A DNA stretch of 64,000 nt, from positions 1,488,001 to 1,552,000 of the forward strand of contig NZ_JAIVLR010000001.1 of assembly GCF_020524765.1 (NCBI RefSeq), given 5' to 3'. This document shows, piece by piece, positions 54,177-62,598 of the stretch. The stretch's first letter is position 1. The number at the start of each line of letters is the position of its first letter. The notes under the pieces are model-generated. The model made no database searches and was not told where the DNA came from. It was given only the letters and a program-made list of their open reading frames with translations. This DNA is from Qipengyuania gaetbuli (GTDB lineage: Bacteria > Pseudomonadota > Alphaproteobacteria > Sphingomonadales > Sphingomonadaceae). A program made the translations under genes and the position numbers.

Positions 54177-55010
54177 TTATTTCTTTTCTTGCTCGACCTT
54201 GGGCGCATTAAGGCTGACCCGCACCGGATAGCCCTTGGCAGGCGTGGCAGACACGCGCGCTTCTTTCCCGATGCGCACCCGCATGGGATAGCCGGAGGTG
54301 GCACCGACACGGATTTCGGCCGGACGGGCGGCCGTGCTGGTGCGCATCTGCTGGCCGTTCACGCTCACGCGCACGGCCGGCTTGGTGGGTGCGTCAGCCA
54401 CTTCGGCCACCGACACGCGCACGCGCTCTGGCGCGGCGAGAGGCTGGGGCGCACCGAGCGCGATCCGCGAAGACGTCGCGCCGCGGGCCAGGGTGATGCG
54501 GCGTTCCTGCCCTCCACTGACGACCACACGTTCCTGTTCGGCCGGGATATCGGGGCGCACGGCCTCGTCGGACTTGGCGAAGTCGGTGTAGGCTTTGCGA
54601 GCCTCCTCGTTCTGGGCGTAGAGCGTGCGCAGGTCCTGCCCGAGGTCGCTGGCATAGAAGCGGTCGAGATTGGCAGCGAACTTCGTCTCTTCCGGCGCCA
54701 GGGTGACGGCAGCGCGGAAATAGCGTTCGGCCAGGTCGCCGCGGCCGAGGCGGGCGTATGCCACGCCGAGAGCGTTCGCGGCTTCGGGCGCGGTTTCGCG
54801 GTTGAGCGCGGCGCGCTGCAAGGCGGGCAGGGCGTTGCCGATCTGGCCTTCGGCCAGCAGCCGGCGACCTTCCTCGAGGTCCGCCTCGCCGAAGACCGGC
54901 TGGCTCGCCCGCGAATGCTTGCCGAGATCGAAGGTGCTGAGGAAGCTCTGGCAACCGGACAGCGGCATTACCACCGCCAGGGCTGCAAGGGTTGCGGGGA
55001 CTTTCTTCAT
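54177..55010 (-). CDS. tadD: TadD-like TPR lipoprotein with repeat tail
   Basis: The 277-residue lipoprotein has lipobox LSGC (Cys near residue 20) and TPR-like helices at about 45-115 (EEGRRLLAEGQIGNALPALQRA, GVAYARLGRGDLAERYFRAAV), as in TadD of tad loci, which helps secretin assembly. The C-terminal half is unlike typical TPR and carries repeats of RV(S/R)(V/I) (ERVRVSVAEV, AVRVSVNGQ, MRVRIGKE, PVRVSLNAPK) in a Pro/Ala-rich setting. It sits 9 bases from cpaA. Confidence 0.82.
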   Translation of the reverse strand: MKKVPATLAALAVVMPLSGCQSFLSTFDLGKHSRASQPVFGEADLEEGRRLLAEGQIGNALPALQRAALNRETAPEAANALGVAYARLGRGDLAERYFRAAVTLAPEETKFAANLDRFYASDLGQDLRTLYAQNEEARKAYTDFAKSDEAVRPDIPAEQERVVVSGGQERRITLARGATSSRIALGAPQPLAAPERVRVSVAEVADAPTKPAVRVSVNGQQMRTSTAARPAEIRVGATSGYPMRVRIGKEARVSATPAKGYPVRVSLNAPKVEQEKK

Positions 55011-55011
55011 C

Positions 55012-55983
55012 TTATCCTCCTGCTAGGGCGGGCGCGACTTCACGAATAAAGCCGACGATTGCGGGTAGTGCGAGCACACCGATCATCACGGGAAGCATGC
55101 AAACGACGAGCGGAATGGATATGAGTACGGGGATACGGTGAGCGCGCTCTTCTGCGCGCATGCGTCGCGCTTCGCGCATTTCGGCTGCGTAGACGCGCAA
55201 TGTCGTGGCCACACTTGTGCCAAGCTTGTCTGACTGGATGAGCAGGGTCGAGAACGAGCGGATCTCGTCGACCGCGGAACTCTCGGCCAGCTGCCGCAGG
55301 GCCATGTCCCGCGGTGCACCGGCGCGCATCATCAAAGTACATTCGATCAAAAGGCGCGCGATCAGCGGATGAGTGCGGATCATCTCACGGCCGACGCGGT
55401 CTAGGGCAGATTCTAGCCCGAGGCCGGCCTCCACGCTGACCAGGATCAGGTCGAGAGAGTCAGGAAAGCCATTGATGATCTGCTCCTTGCGCCGGTCGGC
55501 CTTCGCTCGCACGAATAGGGTGGGGAAATAGAGCCCCAGTGCCGCAAGCAGGGTACAAATGAGATACATCTGCATCGTCTTCGGGAGGTCTGGATCGAAA
55601 TAGACCGACAGCAGGTAGATACCGGGCAGGACGAACACCATGACGATGCGCACGAGGGTGTAGACGCGCGGGGCGGATGGGCTGTGATACCCTGCAAGCT
55701 TAAGCTGCTTTTCCAGCTTGAGGTCGGACTTGTCGGTCAGGTTGATGCCGGTCTTCTCGATGGCATCGGCAACCTTGGCCCACGGGCTTTCCTCGCTGTC
55801 GCGCACCAAATTGGCCTTCGGCATGCCGGCCATGGAGGTGTCGAGCCGGGCAATCTGGCGGGACGCCCGGCGGCGGGCCTCGATCCCGTTAACGATCATC
55901 ATGATCACGCCCGTCACCAGCGCGAACACCAGCGCGAGGAGAAGGAGGCGGATTGCGGGACTGTTGGCAGCAAGCTCGATCAT
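55012..55983 (-). CDS. tadC: Tad platform protein TadC (GspF family)
   Basis: The 323-residue inner-membrane platform protein has an N-terminal hydrophobic segment, a cytoplasmic GspF domain with GFPDSLDLILVSVEAGLGLESALDRV and a block of LAESSAVDEIRSFSTLLIQSDKLGTSVATTLRVYA, then C-terminal membrane helices. It works with TadB and the ATPase CpaF in pilus assembly. One base separates its end from the TadD start, and its start follows TadB by 1 base. Confidence 0.93.
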   Translation of the reverse strand: MIELAANSPAIRLLLLALVFALVTGVIMMIVNGIEARRRASRQIARLDTSMAGMPKANLVRDSEESPWAKVADAIEKTGINLTDKSDLKLEKQLKLAGYHSPSAPRVYTLVRIVMVFVLPGIYLLSVYFDPDLPKTMQMYLICTLLAALGLYFPTLFVRAKADRRKEQIINGFPDSLDLILVSVEAGLGLESALDRVGREMIRTHPLIARLLIECTLMMRAGAPRDMALRQLAESSAVDEIRSFSTLLIQSDKLGTSVATTLRVYAAEMREARRMRAEERAHRIPVLISIPLVVCMLPVMIGVLALPAIVGFIREVAPALAGG

Positions 55984-55984
55984 G

Positions 55985-56986
55985 TCAAACCTTCAAGTCG
56001 ATCATTTTGCGCATCACGAAGACACCGACCACGTAGAGCGTGAGAAGGAACACCCAGCCCCAGATGAAGATCGGGTCGTCGGCGACGTCGAGGTAGAACT
56101 CGGGTGAGCCGAGGAAGGTCATCACGAATGCGAACACCGGCAGGACGCTGAGCATCCATGCGGTCATTCGGCCTTCCGAGCTCAGCGCGCGGACTTTCAT
56201 GTAGAGCGCGGCGCGCTCGCGAATGACGCCCGAGAGGTTCTCCAGGATTTCGGCGAGATTGCCGCCTGTTTCCTGCTGCACGGTCAGGGAGACGACAAAC
56301 ATCCGCAGGTCATCGAGTTGCCAGCGTTCGGCCATCGCCGCGAGCGCGTCCGTCAGGCTCGCGCCATAGGTGACTTCGTCGCTGACGACGCCGAATTCCG
56401 ACCCAATCGGGTCTTCCATCTCTTGCGTCAGGAGGTCGATCGCCGCTGCAACTGGATGGCCTGCCCGCAGCGCACGAACGAAGATATCTAGCGCTACGGG
56501 GAACTGCTTTTCCATCGTTTTGCGCCGATTTGCGGCAAGGCGCTGGAGGACGAGGAATGGCAGCAATGCACCCGCGGCGAGCGCAAAGATGAAGCAGATC
56601 TGCACGGTTCCGAAATTGAGCGCAGCGCCCGTTCCCAGCGCGAGGGCGAGGGCGATGACCATGAGGATGCCGACCCCTACTGCCATCGCGGTAAGGACCT
56701 GCGAGATGCTCCAGCTGATCCCCGAAGCATAGACGCTGTGCTCGAAACCCAGCACGATGCTGCGCAGAAACCCGGGGAGAGCTTCGTGCTCGCGCGGACG
56801 GTTCTTCACCAGTTCTCCGTACAGCTCTTCGCGTTCCGCGCCCATCTGGATCATCGTCATACGGCGGTTGGTGGCGACGATATGCGCACGCCGCTCTGCC
56901 ACGACGCGTCCAACGGTCTGGAATAGCAGGAATGCTGCGGCGAAGATCGCCAGCAGGAAGCCGATGCGGATGAATTCTGTCGCCAT
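55985..56986 (-). CDS. tadB: Tad platform protein TadB (GspF family)
   Basis: The 333-residue partner of TadC has hydrophobic segments near 5-25, 100-120, 130-150 and at the C-terminus. The GspF motif set includes QFPVALDIFVRALRAGHPVAAAIDLLTQEMEDPIG and LDDLRMFVVSLTVQQETGGNLAEILENLSGVIRERAAL. Start and the CpaF stop overlap by 1 base. Confidence 0.93.
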   Translation of the reverse strand: MATEFIRIGFLLAIFAAAFLLFQTVGRVVAERRAHIVATNRRMTMIQMGAEREELYGELVKNRPREHEALPGFLRSIVLGFEHSVYASGISWSISQVLTAMAVGVGILMVIALALALGTGAALNFGTVQICFIFALAAGALLPFLVLQRLAANRRKTMEKQFPVALDIFVRALRAGHPVAAAIDLLTQEMEDPIGSEFGVVSDEVTYGASLTDALAAMAERWQLDDLRMFVVSLTVQQETGGNLAEILENLSGVIRERAALYMKVRALSSEGRMTAWMLSVLPVFAFVMTFLGSPEFYLDVADDPIFIWGWVFLLTLYVVGVFVMRKMIDLKV

Positions 56987-58377
56987 CAGCCGACCTTCAT
57001 ATCCGGACGGAAAAGGTCCGACGGCAGGCTGATACCATGCGCTTCGGCATCCTGAAGGAATTTGGGCCGAATACCGGTCGCCTCGAAGTGGCCGAGAACG
57101 CTGCCGTCCTCGCCGCGACCTGTCATCTTGAAGCGGAAGATCTCCTGCATCGTGATGGTGTCACCTTCCATCCCGGTCAGCTCTGAGAGGCTCTTGATCT
57201 TGCGGCGGCCGTCCGACAGGCGGCCAACCTGAACCACGACGTTGAGCGCCGAGGCGATCTGCGCGCGCGACGATTTCGAAGTGATATCAATGCCGCTCAT
57301 GCCGATCATCTGCTCGACGCGGCTCAGCGCATCGCGCGGGGTGTTGGCGTGGACGGTGGTCATCGACCCGTCGTGACCCGTGTTCATGGCCTGGAGCATG
57401 TCGAACGCTTCGCCGGCACGGACTTCGCCCACGATGATCCGGTCAGGGCGCATGCGCAGCGCGTTTTTGACGAGATCGCGCTGGGTGACTTCCCCGCGGC
57501 CCTCGATATTGGGCGGGCGCGTCTCGAGCCGCGCGACGTGGGTTTGCTGCAGCTGAAGTTCGGCCGAGTCCTCGATCGTGACGATGCGCTCCTGCTCGTC
57601 GATGTAGGTGGACATCGCGTTGAGCAGCGTCGTCTTGCCCGAACCGGTGCCACCCGAGATCAGCACGTTGCGACGCGAGCGGACGATCGCCTCCAGAACC
57701 GGGGCCATCTGCTCGGGAACGCTGCCGAGGCCGATCATCTTCTCGATGCTGATCGGCTTCTTCGCAAACTTGCGGATCGAGAGGAGCGAGCCGTCGAGCG
57801 CCAGCGGCGCGACGATTGCATTGACACGCGAGCCGTCGGCAAGGCGGGCGTCGACGAAGGGCGAGCTTTCGTCGACCCGGCGGCCGACGGCGCTCACGAT
57901 CTTCTGGATCACGCGCATGAGGTGCTTCTCGTCTTGGAAACGGGTCGCCACGCGTTCCAGTTTGCCACGCTTTTCCACGAACACGGTTTCAGCGCCGTTC
58001 ACGAGAATATCGGTGATGGTGTCATCGGCCAGAAGCGGCTCTAGCGGGCCCAGCCCCATCAGTTCGTCGACCAGTTCTTGGACCAGCTGGTTGCGTTCCT
58101 CGCGGTTGAGCGGCTCGTCGAACTCGGCCAACATCTCGGGCAGCAACGCCGCGATCTGCGACTTTATCTGCTCGACCGGTGCCTGGTCGAGCATCGCGAG
58201 GTTGAGGCGATCGAGGAGACTGCGGTGAAGCGACAGCTTGAGGCTGAGCATCTTCTCGGTGTGTTCATCCTTCCGGCCGAAGAGGATGCGTTGCTCTTCC
58301 TCCTGCGAAATCGGCTCGGCCGATCCGGCCTGGTCGTTATCGTGCTCGGGAGTGTCGTCTACCCTGATCTTCCACAT
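56986..58377 (-). CDS. cpaF: Pilus assembly ATPase CpaF/TadA
   Basis: The 463-residue cytoplasmic hexameric ATPase powers Flp pilus assembly. The N-terminal domain (about 30-150) is followed by the ATPase core with Walker [17 protein letters not shown], the Asp box, the [11 protein letters not shown] region, the [43 protein letters not shown]alker B block and the His box [10 protein letters not shown]. The ATG at 58377 is chosen; a longer open frame precedes it. One base from the CpaE stop. Confidence 0.95.
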   Translation of the reverse strand: MWKIRVDDTPEHDNDQAGSAEPISQEEEQRILFGRKDEHTEKMLSLKLSLHRSLLDRLNLAMLDQAPVEQIKSQIAALLPEMLAEFDEPLNREERNQLVQELVDELMGLGPLEPLLADDTITDILVNGAETVFVEKRGKLERVATRFQDEKHLMRVIQKIVSAVGRRVDESSPFVDARLADGSRVNAIVAPLALDGSLLSIRKFAKKPISIEKMIGLGSVPEQMAPVLEAIVRSRRNVLISGGTGSGKTTLLNAMSTYIDEQERIVTIEDSAELQLQQTHVARLETRPPNIEGRGEVTQRDLVKNALRMRPDRIIVGEVRAGEAFDMLQAMNTGHDGSMTTVHANTPRDALSRVEQMIGMSGIDITSKSSRAQIASALNVVVQVGRLSDGRRKIKSLSELTGMEGDTITMQEIFRFKMTGRGEDGSVLGHFEATGIRPKFLQDAEAHGISLPSDLFRPDMKVG

Positions 58378-58378
58378 C

Positions 58379-59554
58379 TCAACTGTCCTTCCCGATCTTC
58401 TCGCCGAGCGAGGCCGCCAGTTCGGCAAACTGCTTGGAGAGGCGTGAACGGCGCTGAATGTCCGCTACCTGGCATCCCTGGAGCTGGGCTTCCTCGACGA
58501 GGGCCACGTCCTCTTCGAGCATCTGCTCGACCGAATGGTGCAGCACCTCTTCCATTTGCGAGGCATCGGCCCGCTTGAACAACCCGCTTGCGCAGCGATT
58601 GAATACGATCGCGATCGAATCGCGCGGCCGTCCCAGCATCTGCAGCAGTGCCAGCTTGCGTTTCACGTGGCGCAGCGCCGACAGCTTGCCGTGGCCGACC
58701 AGGACCACGAGGTCGGCCGACAGGAGCAGGGGCATGGCCCAGTTGGTGATGGTCGATGGCAGGTCGAGGATGACGGCATCATAGCGCTTGCGCGTCTCGC
58801 GCAGCACACGGTTCACAGCTTCGGCGGAAGTGCTCTCGATAGGCTCGATATCCTCCGGCGCGGCGAACAAGTCGGACCGTTCGCCGAAGGGAATGGCGAC
58901 CGAACGCATCAATTCGTCGTCAATCCGCTCGACCGAGCCGAGCAGATGATTGATGGTCATCTTGCCGCGCTTGTCGAGATAGGCTGCCGCATCGCCGCTC
59001 TGCAGAGACAGGTCGATGAGGGCCGTGCGCGCCTTCTCGCCGAGATGAGCGGAGAGCAGAGGCGCCACCTGCGTGGCCACGGTGGTCGCACCGACGCCGC
59101 CGGCCGCCCCGAGGACCGCGATGACAGGTGCCAGGGTGACCGGCTTTTCTGGCTTGATGCGCGCTTTGGCGACATCGACGATCGCGGCTACCAGTTCCTC
59201 GCTGGAAAACGGCAGTTCGAGCACGTCCGACACGCCCTTGCGCAGCAGCGAACGCACGGTAGCGACCGGCGCGGCGCGCAGCCCGGCGATTACCGGCAAC
59301 CCTGGGCGCAGCGCGCGCAGGCTTTCGAGCCGAGCGAGCGAAGCCGGATTTTCGGAATCGATTTCGATGACAGCGATCGTAGCTTTTTCGAGGGCTTGGG
59401 CCGGCAGATCGTCGGCCAGTTCGATGCAGTGCATCGTCAGCGCATCCGCGAGCACGGCGATATTGCCAAGCGCTTCGTCGCGAGCGAACACATGCACGCC
59501 GTCAGGAAGTGTCATGCCCTTGCCCGTTTCGTAGATTTCTGAAAAATCTGTCAT
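58379..59554 (-). CDS. cpaE: CpaE/TadZ pilus localisation protein
   Basis: The 391-residue protein has an N-terminal receiver-like domain (about 20-125) without all acidic residues and a MinD/ParA-type ATPase domain (about 145-380) with deviant Walker A AAGGVGATTVATQ, ILDLPSTITNW and a C-terminal amphipathic part. TadZ-type proteins place the pilus machine, often at a pole. The ATG at 59554 is used; an in-frame TTG two codons earlier is possible. Fits the conserved tad order. Confidence 0.92.
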   Translation of the reverse strand: MTDFSEIYETGKGMTLPDGVHVFARDEALGNIAVLADALTMHCIELADDLPAQALEKATIAVIEIDSENPASLARLESLRALRPGLPVIAGLRAAPVATVRSLLRKGVSDVLELPFSSEELVAAIVDVAKARIKPEKPVTLAPVIAVLGAAGGVGATTVATQVAPLLSAHLGEKARTALIDLSLQSGDAAAYLDKRGKMTINHLLGSVERIDDELMRSVAIPFGERSDLFAAPEDIEPIESTSAEAVNRVLRETRKRYDAVILDLPSTITNWAMPLLLSADLVVLVGHGKLSALRHVKRKLALLQMLGRPRDSIAIVFNRCASGLFKRADASQMEEVLHHSVEQMLEEDVALVEEAQLQGCQVADIQRRSRLSKQFAELAASLGEKIGKDS

Positions 59555-59561
59555 TTCCAAT

Positions 59562-60155
59562 TCAGTTCGAAAAAGTGCCGATGCTGTCTTCGGCTGTGAG
59601 AGAATAGGCGAAGGTCGGCAGATTGGTCGTGCCGAACAGGATGGAAGTGATCGGCGTATGGGTCAGGCCGGTAAGCTTCACCGTGACGATGGGGGCCACG
59701 TCTGGCCCGTTCGGATCGCCGGCATAGCCGAGGCCCGACCACTCGTACTCCACGGTCAGGTTGCTGGCCGCGACGCCGGTCTTGATCTGCTGCAGCCGAG
59801 TAAGGATCGAGTTGAACGCTGTGGTGCTGTGGCCCCATTGGCCGGTGCAACTCGTCGAGGTGCAGGTAACCTTGGGGAAAGAAGCCTCGGGGACCACGGT
59901 ACCCTGCTCGATCCCGCCCGATACGGCGAAGCTGTAATTACGCAGATTGGCGGGTACCATATCGGTCGCGACGGCCCAGCGTGCACCGATCTGCACGGCC
60001 TTTTCGGCGCGGTTCAATTGCCACATGTAATAGCCGGCATCGATGATGCCGATGAAAAACAGGATCATCAGCGGGAGCACGAGAGCGAATTCGGCAGCCG
60101 AGGCCGCGGTCGTGTCGCTCCCGAACCGGCGGAGGAGGCTGATGTGCTTCCTCAT
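59562..60155 (-). CDS. TadE/TadF-type pseudopilin
   Basis: The 197-residue protein has a TadE-like N-terminal segment AAEFALVLPLMILFFIGIIDAGYYMWQ (hydrophobic at about 20-45) and a Cys-pair-bearing C-terminal extracellular domain (CTSTSC). TadE and TadF pseudopilins are cleaved by CpaA and support assembly. Overlaps the upstream TadE gene by 4 bases. Which of TadE or TadF it is cannot be settled here. Confidence 0.82.
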   Translation of the reverse strand: MRKHISLLRRFGSDTTAASAAEFALVLPLMILFFIGIIDAGYYMWQLNRAEKAVQIGARWAVATDMVPANLRNYSFAVSGGIEQGTVVPEASFPKVTCTSTSCTGQWGHSTTAFNSILTRLQQIKTGVAASNLTVEYEWSGLGYAGDPNGPDVAPIVTVKLTGLTHTPITSILFGTTNLPTFAYSLTAEDSIGTFSN

Positions 60156-60646
60156 ATGCCGTTCACTACTGCCTGGGAGGACGAACGCACCCTGATGCCA
60201 TTGGCGAAGACGCCGAGCGAGCTGAACAGGGTCGGATAGGTGGCGGTTGCCGTTAAGGTAACGATCGGTGCACCGCCGCTATTGCCCTTGAAAATCCCCT
60301 GCGTGGCATAGCTTGCATTGCAGGTGTAGGTCACGGTTATGTCGCTTGCGAGCCAGTTCCGGATCCGCGGCGTCATCCCGGTCAGCGTGCCGGTCAGCGT
60401 GACGTTCTTGATCGCCGTCTCGGCGGCAGGATTGATGGAACCGCCACAGGGGAAGTCGGCGAAAGGCCGGCGGCCTGCGTAGCGCGCGCCTTCGCGCACG
60501 GCCTGGACGATCTTCTGCTCGTTGTAGAGATAGTGCCCGGCCTCGAAACCACCGAACAGGAGCGCTATCAGCAGCGGCAGCATCAACGCCATTTCCGCTG
60601 CGGCGGCACCCTCTGTCTGCTTGATCAAGGCACGCAGAGTCGTCAT
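60152..60646 (-). CDS. tadE: TadE-type pseudopilin
   Basis: The 164-residue protein has the TadE signature GAAAAEMALMLPLLIALLFGGFEAGHYLYNEQKIVQAVREGARYAGRR and a short extracellular domain with one Cys near 70 and one near 110. The start at 60646 lies inside a longer open frame that is TadG read in another frame. It overlaps both neighbours by 4 bases. Confidence 0.85.
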   Translation of the reverse strand: MTTLRALIKQTEGAAAAEMALMLPLLIALLFGGFEAGHYLYNEQKIVQAVREGARYAGRRPFADFPCGGSINPAAETAIKNVTLTGTLTGMTPRIRNWLASDITVTYTCNASYATQGIFKGNSGGAPIVTLTATATYPTLFSSLGVFANGIRVRSSSQAVVNGI

Positions 60647-62304
60647 TCGATCAGATACGGCACGTCCTTGCGGACCTGCTGCCCTGCGGTGCCACCGCCG
60701 CCAACTGTCGTGGCGCCGATGACCTCTACATAGACATCGCTGTTGTTGGTGTATTTCGTGCCGTCCGGAGCGACGCGGCGCGCGGTCGGTTCGACCAGGA
60801 AAACGTCCACGAACTTCTCGATGTCGGCATCGGTCGTGTTGGCGCCAAGCCCCTCGGCCGTGCAGTTGATGATCGCGATGCTGAGCACCCGGCGATCCGG
60901 CGTCGAGCCTGCTGGGACCTGACCCGCCGCTGTGCATAGCGGCGTACCCTGCTGTTTGAAATCGACATTGTTGCCAGGCGGGTTGCTAATGTTCTTGGGG
61001 GCAAGCAGCGAAGGATTGGCCGCTTCCCAGCGATACTGCTGGTAGCGGGTAGGCAGTGTTCGGTTTTCGAGTTCGGGATAACCGTAGGTCTGCGCTGCCA
61101 CATCAGAGGGAGTGACCGTGCCCGAGTAGTTATTGGTAGCGTAGTAGGCGGTGCGATCCCAATTGCCGTCGCCTACGCGTGCATTGCCATTGCCGGAACA
61201 AACGCCTGCAAGGCTCACAGCATGGCACTTGTCCCGCGGATAACCCATCGGCTGGATGTTCGACGAATCGGTCAGGTCGTCCGTCGGTGACGTGGGGCGA
61301 TAGGGACGCTCTCCAACCTGAAAACCTTGCGACGAAACCCTGCAGCTCGCGCCGTTCGACGCGCTGCGAACGAGGTCGATGCGCGAATTGGCCGCGGCGG
61401 GACAAAGCGCGTCGTTGGTGCCGCACACATTGTTGAGGCCGTTCTCATAAATGCCGAAGCGGGTGTTGAGCGCATCGAGCACGCTGACCTGCTGGCCGGG
61501 CTTCACGTCCGCGCCGTCGAGCGCGACACAATTGCCCGGCAGGGCCTGACGGCCCAGCGTCCTTGCAGTGTCGATGGCACCAGGGCCCGCATTGGTTTCC
61601 AGAAAGCCGAAGACACCCGGTCCATAGCTGCCTGCCACTTCGTCGGCATCATCGCCGCCGCCATTCTTGCCGTTCACATTGGCGATCAGGCGAATGCCCT
61701 TGCCGACGTAATTGGCAACGATGAACTCGGGATCGGTCCCTTCGTTGGGATTGCACATCATCACCGGCGGCACTTTGCAGATGGCCGATCCGAGGCCGGC
61801 CACTGCCAGCGCCACGCCATCGGCATTGGCAACGCCCGCCACGGCAACCAGCGAATAGGTCACTCGCCGCCCATCGAGTGTAACCTCGACATAGTTCGCA
61901 TCCTCGTCAGTGGTGGCGAGGGTGAAATTGGTCCTGCTTTCGTATTCATCGAAAAACCGGATGTCTGCAAAGACGCCGCACTGGTCGTTGGCAACCGTGA
62001 TGGCCGTTCCCACGGAGAGGGCGCCGCCGCCATCGGCCAGCAAGGTGCTGTTCGAAACCAGTCCGATCGCCGCATTGCCGGCGCGGGCGCAGGCTCCGTC
62101 CTTGCCGTCGAGCTGCGTGGCTGCGGCAAGAGCGGCCTGGTCCGCGCCGTTCTGAAGTTCGGAATCCATGCCCGCCATTCGCGCATAGTCGTAGCCGAGA
62201 CCGGCCATGGCGATCAGCGGGACGAGAGCCAGCGCATAGGTCGCAGCGACGGCGCCGCCCTGTTCCTTGCGGAACCGATTTATGCGTTTTAATGCGCTAG
62301 CCAT
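60643..62304 (-). CDS. tadG: TadG-like pilus assembly protein, Cys-rich
   Basis: The 553-residue protein has a TadG-type N-terminus (GGAVAATYALALVPLIAMAGLGYDYARMAGM...LQNGADQAALAAA) with one membrane segment, then a large extracellular region. Many Cys residues occur (for example VCGTNDALC, KCHAVSLAGVC, LCTAAG), which may form disulfides. No clear von Willebrand domain is visible, unlike many TadG proteins. The start ATG is at 62304 with an AGGA site upstream. Overlaps tadE by 4 bases. Confidence 0.82.
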   Translation of the reverse strand: MASALKRINRFRKEQGGAVAATYALALVPLIAMAGLGYDYARMAGMDSELQNGADQAALAAATQLDGKDGACARAGNAAIGLVSNSTLLADGGGALSVGTAITVANDQCGVFADIRFFDEYESRTNFTLATTDEDANYVEVTLDGRRVTYSLVAVAGVANADGVALAVAGLGSAICKVPPVMMCNPNEGTDPEFIVANYVGKGIRLIANVNGKNGGGDDADEVAGSYGPGVFGFLETNAGPGAIDTARTLGRQALPGNCVALDGADVKPGQQVSVLDALNTRFGIYENGLNNVCGTNDALCPAAANSRIDLVRSASNGASCRVSSQGFQVGERPYRPTSPTDDLTDSSNIQPMGYPRDKCHAVSLAGVCSGNGNARVGDGNWDRTAYYATNNYSGTVTPSDVAAQTYGYPELENRTLPTRYQQYRWEAANPSLLAPKNISNPPGNNVDFKQQGTPLCTAAGQVPAGSTPDRRVLSIAIINCTAEGLGANTTDADIEKFVDVFLVEPTARRVAPDGTKYTNNSDVYVEVIGATTVGGGGTAGQQVRKDVPYLIE

Positions 62305-62319
62305 CTCTTGGTCATCCTA

Positions 62320-62598
62320 TCAACCAGGCTCTTCCGTGGTCGAAACACGCTCGGGTTCCTTGACCTGGTCGTTGCGCAGCCGGTCGATCGCATCGACGGC
62401 GTTGTCGGCCGAGGTCGGCGGGATCGGGTCCTCGTAAACCGGGTTCGGATCGATCACCTGGGCTGCCATGGTCTGGCGGTTGGCATTACCGAAACCGGTG
62501 TCGCCAAGGCCACTGATCCCGTCATCGGTTACGCAGCCGGCCAGCGCCAGGGCGCCGGTGCCCACGAAGAGGATGCGAAGCTTAAAATTCATAGCCAT
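62320..62598 (-). CDS. Small lipoprotein of the tad operon
   Basis: The 92-residue lipoprotein has lipobox LAGC (Cys near residue 22) and a mature Asp/Asn/Pro-rich part without recognised domain. It occupies the place where CpaD/RcpB-type proteins occur beside the secretin, but is much shorter than CpaD. The ATG at 62598 is supported by GGAGG 5 bases upstream. Overlaps the cpaC end by 17 bases and precedes tadG by 15 bases. Confidence 0.75.
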   Translation of the reverse strand: MAMNFKLRILFVGTGALALAGCVTDDGISGLGDTGFGNANRQTMAAQVIDPNPVYEDPIPPTSADNAVDAIDRLRNDQVKEPERVSTTEEPG

